From Podospora pseudoanserina (taxonomy: Eukaryota; Ascomycota; Sordariomycetes; Sordariales; Podosporaceae), in NCBI RefSeq assembly GCF_035222485.1, contig NC_085922.1, positions 697,001 to 761,000 on the forward strand: a stretch of 64,000 nt of DNA, read 5' to 3'. This document shows, one piece after another, positions 31,286 to 41,100 of this stretch. Position 1 is the stretch's first letter. The number at the start of each line of letters is the position of its first letter. Made by a program: the position numbers and the translations under genes. The notes under the pieces are model-generated. The model saw nothing but the letters and a program-made list of their open reading frames with translations. It had not been told where the DNA came from and did no database searches.

Positions 31286-33382
31286 CTACAGCAGGGCTTC
31301 CATGAGCTCGTCAAACTGCCTGACAGCACCAAGACCCGTAACACAATCGTACCCCTGAACGGCAGGCCACCCATCCTGCGTGCTGCCATCAGGAAACAGG
31401 CACCCATAGCTCTCGCCCACCGTCACATCCCTAAGCACCGCCCTCACCTTTGCCGAATACAGCAGAGGGTTCAGCCAGCCGAGACTCTGTTTCCCCGCGC
31501 GCATCCTCGCGTCGTTGATCAAAGCCACCATGGCCGCCACGACGGGCGCGCTCGCGCTGGTGCCCAAGACCTCGCTCATTTCTCCACCCATGATGATCTG
31601 AAACCCGGACCCGATAGCGCTAATATCCGGCATCGCCCGCCCCGTGCTGTTGAAGAGCCCCACCCGTGGGTCACCGCGACTGACGAACCCGTCGACGTAG
31701 GGCTTGACGGCCTCGTCTTGCCAGCTGGGGCGGTCAAAGTAGTTGCTGAACCCCCCGGCGCTGAAGTCCTCTCCCGTAAACGGCGGCGCGACGTTGTCTA
31801 CCGCCCCGACGGCGGTGACGTAGGGACAACTGGCGGGGAAGGTGGGGATGAACATTTTCTTCTGCCCGGACCCGTCGTTCATGACGCAGCGGGTTTGGCC
31901 TGTCCCCGCTGCTCCGCCGTCGCCGCTCGCGACAAAGGTCGAGACGCCCCGCGCTGCGAGGGCGGCGAATAAATCGCAGACTCGGAGGGCGTAGGGCCGG
32001 GGAACGGAGATCTCGTCGTCGGCGTAGCTGATGCTCAGGACGTGGGGGAGTTCGGCGTCTGGTTTGGCGAGGAGGGCTTCGAGGAACTCGAGGTAGGGCT
32101 CGTTGTCTGTTTCTTCGGGGGAGGAGGGGTTGCCGTCACGGTCGAGTTTTGTTCCTCTGCCTCCGGTGACGTAGTAGATGACATTGGTAGGGTACCCGAG
32201 CGCCATGGCGTACTCGACATCCAGACTGGCTTCTATTCCGGCGTTGGCGGGGTCGTTTTGGGGGTTTATGCCGCCATTGATGAGCTCCACTGTGAAGTTG
32301 TAGGGACCGGTGGGAGTGGCGGACCGGTAGAGGTAGTCGGGTTGGTATTGAGAGAGAAAGTCGGCGACGTCGGCGTGGAGGATCCATTGTTCTAGGAAGC
32401 CCGCGACACCAAAGTTTACGGGGGAACGGGGGGAGCTGGCGGGGTTGTAGGGCGGGTAGGTAATGTTGTAGAGCTGCTTAATGCAGCGAGGGGATGTAGC
32501 TACAAGGCAAGGGTAGTTGCCTTCGTAGGGCTCTTCCGGATCTGGGAGACCGGTTTCTTGGGGGAGCGCCGAGGTGATGGTTGGGATGCCTATGGGCCGG
32601 GAGGTGGTGATTGGTTTCTTGGTAGAGGAGCTTGTATTTTTGATGGTAGTGGTTGACGTCCTTCCAGTGGTTGTTGAAGTTAGAACCTTCGGGGTGGTAG
32701 GGGATGTCCTCTTTGTGGTGGTCGAGGTTGCTTTCTTGGTCGGGGTTGCTTTTGCGCTTGAAGATGATGCTTTCTTGGTGGTGGTTGGCTTATTGGGAGT
32801 TGGCTTTTTGGTCGGACGACCTGCTTTACGCGGGGGCATGAAGTTGGTTATGGGGTGCACAAAGTCGATGTAGGCACGGAGCCAGGATGGGATGCTATAC
32901 GACAACGCCCTGAGAGCGGTGGTCCTGAGGACATTTTCGTCATCATCGTCGGAAGAGTAAGTGTAATACTTCAGATCAGCAGAGAACAAGTCCTTGACTT
33001 GTCGCGCTGTTGTCTCAAAGGAGAGCAAACTCCCCTGGACGTGGACATTTTTGACTCCTGCGTTGGACCTTAGCCAGGATTTTACTGTTTCGATATTCTT
33101 GTTTTTGGGCTGGAGATAAGTGTGGAGCTGATCTCTCGAAAGGTGGTCGTCGTTACCCCCAAACTGGCGTTGGTGTAGCCTTGCTTTGACTTCGGAAAAG
33201 CCAGGCTCTTTGAGGGCGATGGTGAGTGTGATTTTATCGGTGGAGGTGGCATTGTGGTCGAATGACCAGCCTGGTGGAATGGATTTGGCTTCGACTTTCT
33301 CAAGGATGACGGATGGAGAGGCAATGGTGGGATGGATGAAAGCGGCACCGCTCAGCATGGTGAAGAGAAGTGAGGGTAGCAT
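31286..33382 (-). CDS. Sedolisin-family (S53) secreted serine-carboxyl peptidase with long linker
   Basis: Secreted acid peptidase related to tripeptidyl-peptidase I and the fungal sedolisins. The intronless ORF of 698 residues starts at ATG 33382. It has a signal peptide (residues 1-21) and a pro-domain to about 180 (IPPGWSFDHNA, FGGNDDHLSRDQLHTYLQP). The catalytic domain runs from about 285. The Glu/Asp pair lies in GIEASLDVEYA (about 381), the oxyanion Asp in SGDGGAAGTG (about 486) and the nucleophile Ser in GTSASAPVVAA (about 607). C-terminal calcium-site elements (RDVTVGESYGC, GWPAVQGYDCVTGLG) are present. An unusual 80-residue Lys/Pro/Thr/Ser-rich linker (about 182-262, with TKKPTPNKPTTTKK-type repeats) separates pro-domain and enzyme. 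All catalytic residues appear intact. Confidence 0.92.
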   Translation of the reverse strand: MLPSLLFTMLSGAAFIHPTIASPSVILEKVEAKSIPPGWSFDHNATSTDKITLTIALKEPGFSEVKARLHQRQFGGNDDHLSRDQLHTYLQPKNKNIETVKSWLRSNAGVKNVHVQGSLLSFETTARQVKDLFSADLKYYTYSSDDDDENVLRTTALRALSYSIPSWLRAYIDFVHPITNFMPPRKAGRPTKKPTPNKPTTTKKASSSSAKATPTKKATSTTTKRTSPTTPKVLTSTTTGRTSTTTIKNTSSSTKKPITTSRPIGIPTITSALPQETGLPDPEEPYEGNYPCLVATSPRCIKQLYNITYPPYNPASSPRSPVNFGVAGFLEQWILHADVADFLSQYQPDYLYRSATPTGPYNFTVELINGGINPQNDPANAGIEASLDVEYAMALGYPTNVIYYVTGGRGTKLDRDGNPSSPEETDNEPYLEFLEALLAKPDAELPHVLSISYADDEISVPRPYALRVCDLFAALAARGVSTFVASGDGGAAGTGQTRCVMNDGSGQKKMFIPTFPASCPYVTAVGAVDNVAPPFTGEDFSAGGFSNYFDRPSWQDEAVKPYVDGFVSRGDPRVGLFNSTGRAMPDISAIGSGFQIIMGGEMSEVLGTSASAPVVAAMVALINDARMRAGKQSLGWLNPLLYSAKVRAVLRDVTVGESYGCLFPDGSTQDGWPAVQGYDCVTGLGAVRQFDELMEALL

Positions 33383-34417
33383 TTTGGCGGAGACATGGAA
33401 AGAAAAGAGGGAAATGAATTGTTAGACCGGCGTGTCGTTTGACATGACCCCTTGACTCTCAACGGGGAGAGGAGGCGAGACAAAGGATGGCCCGGGCAGA
33501 TAAAAGCAGCCGGAAGAAGACAAGATCTTGTAAGTTTTCCACTGCACTTTTCAGTCGACAAACATGTCAATCACACCCGCCATGCAAGGTACCGGTGGGT
33601 GGCAGTGGATTGATGCATCTTGTATATTACCCATGCCCTGCAGCCACCAAAATAGGAGGGTATCAATCTAGGTATCGTGCATTCCCGGAGCATGTGCAAC
33701 CTCCTCATATTCATCTTTCCCACTCTCGGGCACATTATCAAACTGTCCTTTCCCAGCTCTTCTTGGTCCGCTACTCAATAAATTGCTGGTACTTCGTGTA
33801 GCCCCTCTAAACGGTCCGCTTCCGAGCTCCAACGAGGCATCAACCGGCCACTTCAGCCGGTTAATTAGCGGTTGTCCAGACCCGAACCCGGCAAGCTGGA
33901 TGATTGGCCAATTGACTCCGATGTGAAGGGCAACTCGGTAGGCCAGATATTGGGGATGCCAGATTTATCTTTACGTACCAGCAGATGGAACAAGACGGGT
34001 CCATCAGCGTTGTTCCGGGCCTCGTGGGGTTACTAACTCCGAGGATCAGGTGTTCACTTGTATCGTTGGTAGGTCGCAGTTTTCCGGCGATAGAAACGGG
34101 TAGCATGGTTGTATTGCCACCTCCAGGGTGATGGCTAGACCGTGGGCCACTCCTCCAAAATCGTGGGGAGCCTGTTCTGATCTATTTTAGGAGTCCCGGA
34201 TGAGGAAGGCTAGGCGTTGAGGCGAGGAGCCGCCGAAAAGCTTTCAGTCTCCATATTGCTTGGACAGCCAGGAGGCAACCCTGGAAGAGGAGACCTGGTT
34301 TTCGGATCCCTGGCTGTTCTGGCTGCCGTTACTATTGTCGATGCCCTGGTCTCTGGAATATGGCAAATGAAGGACCGGCAGATTTGGGTGGTGTGAGCTA
34401 AGGCTAGGACGACCTCC
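33383..34417. other. Intergenic spacer
   Basis: About 1 kb holding the sedolisin promoter and the 3' flank of the antiporter gene. A short near-palindrome around 33840-33880 (ACCGGCCACTTCAGCCGGTT) can form a hairpin. No gene is recognised. Confidence 0.5.
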
Positions 34418-36193
34418 CTAAACGCCACCTATGCTCTCTTCTCCTTTCCCTTCGGGAAGTCTACTATCTTGACCAGGCTGTTCCGGCGCCATCGCCGACT
34501 CGACATCGATATCTCGGGGCTTGGACTGAATCCCCCACGTCTTGTCAGTGGCTATCTGGTCGCCAACCTTCTCCAACAACACACCCACCGACACAGGGCC
34601 AATGATGGTATTGAGCACAATGGCCCAAACGCCAACCACAAACGCCTTGCGCGTTAGGAAGGGCGTCTCGTTGAGGCCGATCTGGATGATCAGCAGCCCG
34701 ATCTCCCCGCGCGCGACCATGGCCGTGCCGAGCAGGGTCGCCGGCGCCCAGCTCGCGCACGCGGCCTTCTCCGCGCTCATCCTCTCGTTCGCAGGCGGTG
34801 CTGGCTTGAGAAATCCCACAGCTGAGAACATGTCCCAAGCTGGGACGACCAGACCAACGACCAGCTTGCTCAAGACCATCAGGATGGTGAAAACCACCCC
34901 TTTCCAGATCACCTCGCCGGTCCAGAGCTCTCCAAACGGGATCGCGAAGCCGATGCTGGCGAAGAATAAGGGCTGTAGGATGAACTTTTGGGGCCCACTG
35001 AGGTAGTATTCGAATGTGGTCACAAAGGAGGTCGTTTCTAGCTCAGAGGGGGTCTTTTCCTTGCTAGGTATGCTGCTGAGGAATGCGCCGGCGAGAAAGG
35101 CTCCAAACAGCATTGATGCGCCTGCAAAAGCGGCTATGGCCAGAAAGGCACACAGAACAACCGTCATCAGGAGAATGTTGGAGGTATGCTTGAACTTTGA
35201 CAGGGGCTTCTCCAGAAACCGGCGAAACAGAGGACCTGCGACAAATTTGGCAACCAGGGGGGTCAAGATTGCGAGCAAGCCACTTGCCAGCACCGGCCGG
35301 CCAATGATCCATCCAAGGTTGACATCACCATCTTCTGCTATGCCCCGAAGCTGGTGGATGACGCTCACCAAGACGAGGCCACAAACGTCATCGAGAACCG
35401 CGGCGCTGATGAGAACAGTTCCGATGCGAGTTTGAGAGTAGTCAGTAGCGTTGGAGGCACTGTTGATGACAACAAAGATGGTGCCGAGTGAGGTGGAACA
35501 GAGAGCTGTGCCGACGATGAAGGCCTCCAAGGGGGCTGGTGAAGTTAGGTTCGGTGTGTCAAGACTGATGGAACACTTGAAGGGGAACTAACCATGACCG
35601 AATCCAGCATACAACAGGGCAAAAGACAAGGCGATGGGGGTAAGAAGTCCAAAGAGAGCGGCGATGGTGCTCAGGATAAAATTTTGCCGTAGGAGATCCA
35701 ATCGAATTGTGAGTCCGCCTGTGCACATGTTAGCACTTCTCAGGAGACTTGCAGGGGTAGAAAAACACACCTTCAAAGGTGATCAGCAGCAGACCCACGT
35801 ATCCCAGGGCCAAAAACGTCTCCCGCCAGTTGATCTCGAGAATATTGGCCAAGGGGACACCGTAGACAAGACCAACGATGATTTGACCAATTAGGCCCGC
35901 GCGAAATATCTTGTCGGCTAGCCAGTCGGACAGGGCTAGGAAGAGAAAGAAGGAGATGAGGATGAGAATCTCGATGACTGGTACATTTGGTTAGTTACTT
36001 CATATGCTTGTTATTCGATGGTGGTCGAAGAGTGAAAGAAAATAACTAAGAAGTTTTTTTCACGTCAAATCTGTCAAGAAATGCGATATACATATCAAAT
36101 GTGACTAGAAACGCGTTAGACGGATGATGAACACGTACCATGAGGCTCATGATACGCCTGGAAACCTCCATCAGTGCCTCCTTCGGCCGCCAT
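34418..36193 (-). CDS. CPA-type cation/proton antiporter
   Basis: Integral membrane Na+ or K+/H+ exchanger of the PF00999 (monovalent cation:proton antiporter) superfamily, used in pH and salt homeostasis. Four exons on the minus strand are 36193-36139, 35977-35771, 35718-35593 and 35535-34418. All four join in frame to 501 residues. Introns are 161, 52 and 57 bp with GT-AG ends and CTAAC-like branch sites. The start is MAAEGGTDGGFQAYHEPH. About 11-12 hydrophobic segments follow, including ILILISFFLFLALSDWLAD, LIGQIIVGLVYGVPLANI and LISAAVLDDVCGLVLVSVI. The last carries the Asp-Asp pair placed like the ion-binding aspartates of CPA2 proteins. The C-terminal tail is short and polar, without an RCK-type regulatory domain. 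The family is secure; ion preference is not known. Confidence 0.9.
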
Positions 36194-36626
36194 TGCTGCC
36201 CTGTCTGAGGATCAAGATATCAAGATATGTCGGCTTCGATTTGATCAAGTCTTGAAAAAGGAACGAGTCGTGAGAGTTGTGATCAAAAACCTCGGTTCGG
36301 TAGTAAAAAGGGGTGAAAAGCCGGAAGTTGAGGCTTGGCAGATCCACTCAAAAGATGGTTGTGTCAAATCGTATATGGGGTCCGAAAATGTGTCAATTCT
36401 GTTGTTGTACGAGGGAGAGTTGCCCCGGTGGCTGGAAAAGGCCAAGATATTAATTCCTTAACAGTGGGCCTTATTGACTATTCTGACAGGTTGCTTTGAC
36501 CGTGCCAAGGATTGCTTGGACCCTGGGAATAGTAGTCGACTTAGAACAATAAACAGTAACAACAACGATGCCTGCGTAGCCCTATGCTAAAGGCCTATTT
36601 TAGTAGATAAAGATTACTGACTTATA
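36194..36626. other. Antiporter promoter region
   Basis: About 430 bp between the antiporter start and the solo LTR. A 95-codon frame overlapping the antiporter start (36174-36461 plus) has no known relatives to my knowledge and is probably chance. Confidence 0.5.
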
Positions 36627-36631
36627 CATTA

Positions 36632-37264
36632 TGTTAAAATACAGCTTCTGTTTGTGGATTTTACAGTGTATCTGAGCCCTGTATATTACAGGGCCTCAGA
36701 GGCAATACGATGGCTTGAATCAGCAGTGTTTAGGGACTGCGGTTGCCGGAGCGGAGGCTCGGCCTCCGGAAGCAATCCGAGGTCCCGGAAGGCCGAGCGC
36801 TAAGGCCGGTGCCCTGCAGTGGTCAAACGGTAACAGCAACGTGGCCTGCAGTGGTCAAACGGTAGCGGCAACGTGGCCTGTAACCTTATATTTGGATAGC
36901 GCACTTAGCGGGCGTTCGGGCCCGGGAAACGCGCGTTCAGGCCCGGGAACGGAATCACCTTCGGGGAGCAAGTAATAGGCCGATGGCCTATAAGACCTCT
37001 GCCTCACACCCTATCCACTGTGGTATTTTTTAGTCTATAAGGTTCAATCAATATACTGGTTCACCACACTCATCAGTGCCTCACAAGCCTATGTTACAGT
37101 GACTTTCTTCTATATATTACAGGGCGCCGCCCCTGTAATCCTCCTTCCTTCAGTGCCACGGCAACTGTCGAATGCTGCAGTCAAAGTCTTCTTCGCTCTC
37201 AGTGTACTGCGCCGATAGCTATTTGAGCCTATATTTACAGGCCTCAATAGCACCTACTTCAACA
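36632..37264. repeat. Solo LTR-like repeat, copy B, with 5-bp target duplication
   Basis: This 633-bp repeat starts TGTTAAAATA and ends TTCAACA. It is flanked by perfect CATTA duplications at 36627-36631 and 37265-37269. A target duplication, TG...CA ends and no coding region are what a solo LTR looks like. It is the inverted counterpart of 13561-14172. Within it a 32-bp unit beginning CCTGCAGTGGTCAAAC occurs twice in tandem (36813-36876). Copy A has it once, which explains most of the length difference. RIP has touched it only lightly. The internal retroelement it came from is not in this window. Confidence 0.8.
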
Positions 37265-37495
37265 CATTACAATAGTAGATATTCAGCAACTCTTGACTCA
37301 GTTGATAGGTCTCGATTTAATGGTGTGGATATCTCTAGCCAACTTTTGCCCTTAGTCAACTTATGTCATCTACTTCAGCTCCTTTTCTTTCTTCTAATGT
37401 ATATTATAAGCGAGTCGTACATATAAGCGAGTTGTACAGTCTCCACCACGACGCGTCCTCTTTACACCTAACATTAATTTTTTCCAAAACCCAAT

Positions 37496-37678
37496 ATGCC
37501 TCCTACTCTAAAGGAAGCCAAGATACTCTTAGCCCTTAAGGCTCTTCGAATTAATGAAAAATTAAGCCTCCGAGCTGCAGCTAAGCTCTATAACGTACCA
37601 GCTATAACTCTCTTTAACCGACGTGCCGGCCAGCTTGCACGACGCGATATAATATTTAATTCGAAAAAGCTTACTTAA
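37496..37678 (+). CDS. Surviving N-terminal HTH-psq piece of the pogo transposase
   Basis: The first 60 codons of the transposase are still open (MPPTLKEAKILLALKAL...). They encode the psq-type helix-turn-helix with LSLRAAAKLYNVPAITLFNR. A stop follows at 37676-37678. RIP-type changes become dense only after this point. If transcribed, it would give a DNA-binding domain without catalysis. There is no evidence that it is used. It is listed because it is the only intact reading frame in the island. Confidence 0.5.
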   Translation: MPPTLKEAKILLALKALRINEKLSLRAAAKLYNVPAITLFNRRAGQLARRDIIFNSKKLT

Positions 37679-37723
37679 TTGGAAGAGGAAGCTATTATTT
37701 AATATATTATTAAGCTATATATA

Positions 37724-38143
37724 TGTCACAGTTAAGCCAACAGGCAGGACGGACCGTGTGCGGGGCACAAGACGCACAGACAATCGCTAGTAGGACCAAT
37801 CAGGGCAAGGCTACGCGATTATAGGCAACAGACTGGGAAGACACAGTGATCGCGGCAATACAACCAATAGGGAGTCATGGAGGATTATAGCGATTATTAC
37901 GATTATTAAGAATAAACGGAATGATCACTATAATCAGGGCTTGGCACGAGGTCTATATATACGGAGGAACTGGCTATGTAGATAGATAGTTCCGCAGTAT
38001 GTAATTTAAGCTTATATTTACGGTATCTAGTATTTATATTAAGATATCTTATTATACATTATTTAATTACACCGAGCTACAATTATTTAAAAGTACCTTC
38101 GACTAATATCCCTTTCAGAGGTTCTAGATAAGGGTTCGTCACA
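37724..38143 (+). repeat. 5' LTR of the Gypsy element
   Basis: 420 bp, TGTCACAGTTAAGCC...GGTTCGTCACA. About the first 278 bp retain ordinary CpA and TpG content, while the rest is RIP-mutated. This is the reciprocal of the 3' LTR. Confidence 0.92.
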
Positions 38144-41100
38144 CGTTATATACTTACTTTAACTTTATTATAGATAAATTAAAGGCGTCTTTTTACTATT
38201 ATAGCCGGACCTAAGAATATTTAGATAGGAGGCGTCCCGCCTAGCCTAGGCAGCGAGGGACCTTCCATTAGCACTAGACCTGCATTTACTACTATAGAAT
38301 AGGTCGTTAAGCGCTTTAGGGAGCTTAAGGAAAAGGCTTAGCAAACCCGGGAGCAGATTATCGCTATTATAACTGTACCTAAATTAACCGTTAAGTTCCC
38401 GGTACCGGAGCGCTATAAAGGAGGAAAGGCAGAGCTTAAAGGATTTTTAATCTAGCTTAAAACCTATTTTCGTTACTATCTAAATTAATTTACTAACGAA
38501 AAATTAAAAGTAATTTTCGCGGCTATTAGACTTAAGGATAAGGCTCTCGCGTAGTTTAAGCCTATCTTCGATAACTATTACGAGCAGGAACCGGAGGACT
38601 AAGAGAAGATTACCGTAGAATATTTCGAAAGCTATTATATCTTTAAGACTAAACTTAAAAAAGTATTTAGGAAGTATAATAAGGTAAAGTACGCGTAAAA
38701 GAAACTCGCAAACCTACGCTAGACGCGCTTAGCGGCTAATTACACGGCTTTATTTAAAATCGATAGCCTATATAGTACTATTAACGATAAGGGGTTAATA
38801 TAACTTTTCTATAATAGCCTTAAGGAAAAGGTAAAAGATAAATTATATAAAGAGTTAAGGCCTAATACTATCGATAAGTATATCGTTATAGCTATTCGGA
38901 TCGACGATCGGCAGTTTTAGCGGCGTACGGAGAAAAAAGGTAGTAAGGGTTACTACAATAATAATAATAATAAAAGATATTTCGGTAATAACCGTCCTAA
39001 CGATAAGTAAAAAAAAAAATACCTTAATATTAGCTACTCCGGCACTATATACGTAAGACTAATAAAAGTTAACGCTATATAGTAATAAAGACTATAAAGT
39101 AGGGGCTAAGGTAGAAATAACTTTAAGTATTTTAACTACGGTAAAGTAAGATACTTTAAAAAGGACTATAAGGTACCTAAACGGCTCGGATAGAAAAAAG
39201 AGATCGTATTAATTACTATATCGAAAGGACCGAGGGTTATAAAGGTAGTAGCTATTAGGTACTAATAAAGCGGAGCGGTAAACTCCGAGGAAGACTCTAA
39301 CTAGTACGCCGGATAAAAAGATATAGAGTTCTAGGAGGTAAAGGAAACCCTAGAAAGGCTAAAGATAAAGTATAAGGAAAAAGATTTTTAGATATAGGTA
39401 TTATAGAATTAACTAATATAAATCGCTACGGAAGTTATTACGGAGGTCGCTAAAGATAAAGGTCTTACGTAAAGACCTATTAGGTAAACGATATTAAAAA
39501 AATAGTATAATAAGTACGGAATTATTATTTTATAAAATATATTATAGCCTATAAAACTCTTATATAAAAGCTAGGAAAAATATTAGAAAAATAGGAAAGT
39601 TATTAATATTAGGATCGCGAAGTTACTAAGGAATATACTAATACCTATATAATATATACCCTATAAAGGAAATACGGTATAGCTTTATCCTAGGTATCCG
39701 GAGTATTAAAAAGTACTTTAGTTTTAGTATATTATATACGGATATATAGAGTACTATTAAAGTAAGTCGCTATACGGCTACTAACCGGTATATAAGGTAG
39801 GTAAGGAAAGTAAACTATAGCTAATTAAAAGGATTATAGCCTAATAGGAAAAGGCTTAATAGAAGGACCTAAACGATTACGTTTTATAAAAGGTTTAAAA
39901 CCCGGTTAAATTAAAGGATAGCCTTTAGGTTATATAAATCGTACTAAAGTATATAAGGTACTACGTCGAATATATAAACGGTTAAAATATAAATAATAGC
40001 GTACGCTCGTAGAAAAAAATAGTATTAGGATAGTATTTAAGCCTAGACTACGCTATATATTTATAGGAAAAGGTTAAATAATATTATTAAGCGAAAATAC
40101 CTAAATAAACGACTAAGTAGAGAAACTACTATCGGATATAGATGCGAGGAAATGCTAAGGAAGTAAGAGACGGAAGATAGGAGGAAGCTAGGCGGGTATA
40201 GTTAAGGGACTTCGTATGGCTAGCTAATACGGAGTAAGAAAACGCTTTTAAACGATATAACCGCTTAGGAAATAATTTACGGCCCTTCGCGGGAGCTAAT
40301 AACTTTTAACGGACTATAAACGGTATTTTCGTAAGTATTAACGTAAAGCGAAGGTATAAAATAATAACCCGGCGCTCGTTAGTAAGGTCGCTACCGTATA
40401 GGGAAAAAGTAAGAAAGACAAACGCCTTTAGATTACTATACGATAAAGGGATCTTTAGGTAATAATACTAATAGACGGTAGTACAGAGATAAATTTAATT
40501 TCGCTATAGTTTATATATTAGGCCCGTATACTATAAAAGAAAAAAAAGGAATAAATAATTATATAAAGTTTATTTCCTACGTAAAAGGTCTATAAGGAGA
40601 TATTACCCCTAGATATTATAGTCGAAGGAAAAACGATATTAGTTATATTCGATATTATAAATATAGGACCCTCGAAGGATATAATTCTAGGGTAACTATA
40701 GTATAAAGACTATAACTTAGACATCGATTAAAGGGATAGTAATTACTTACGACTAAAAGAGCTTTAGAAATATCTAATTAATAATAGAAAATTAGGAGTA
40801 TATACGGAGTAAAGTATAGGATAAGTACCCTCTACGGCACTACCGTAAGGAGTATAGGAAATAATAATATATTCTATTAATATAAGTAATAAAATTAAAG
40901 AAGTAAGGTTAACGATATTAGTAGAGATATCGGAAGTTAATAAATACGCTTATTATAATAACGTAGAGAAAAGCGAGAAAAAGGCGGTACCGGTAGAATA
41001 TCGAGGATACCTAGCCTTTACGGCTAAGTATTTAGAGGGGCTTCTAGAACGAGGACCGTAGGACTATAAAATTAAGTTAAAAGAAGGAACTAAGCTACGA

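Noticed and set aside
36174-36461. 95-codon plus-strand ORF upstream of the antiporter
   Set aside because: It overlaps the antiporter's first exon on the other strand and shows no recognisable features.
13561-37264. The two solo-LTR copies as ends of one 23-kb retroelement
   Set aside because: The copies face opposite ways, copy B has its own target duplication and ordinary host genes lie between.
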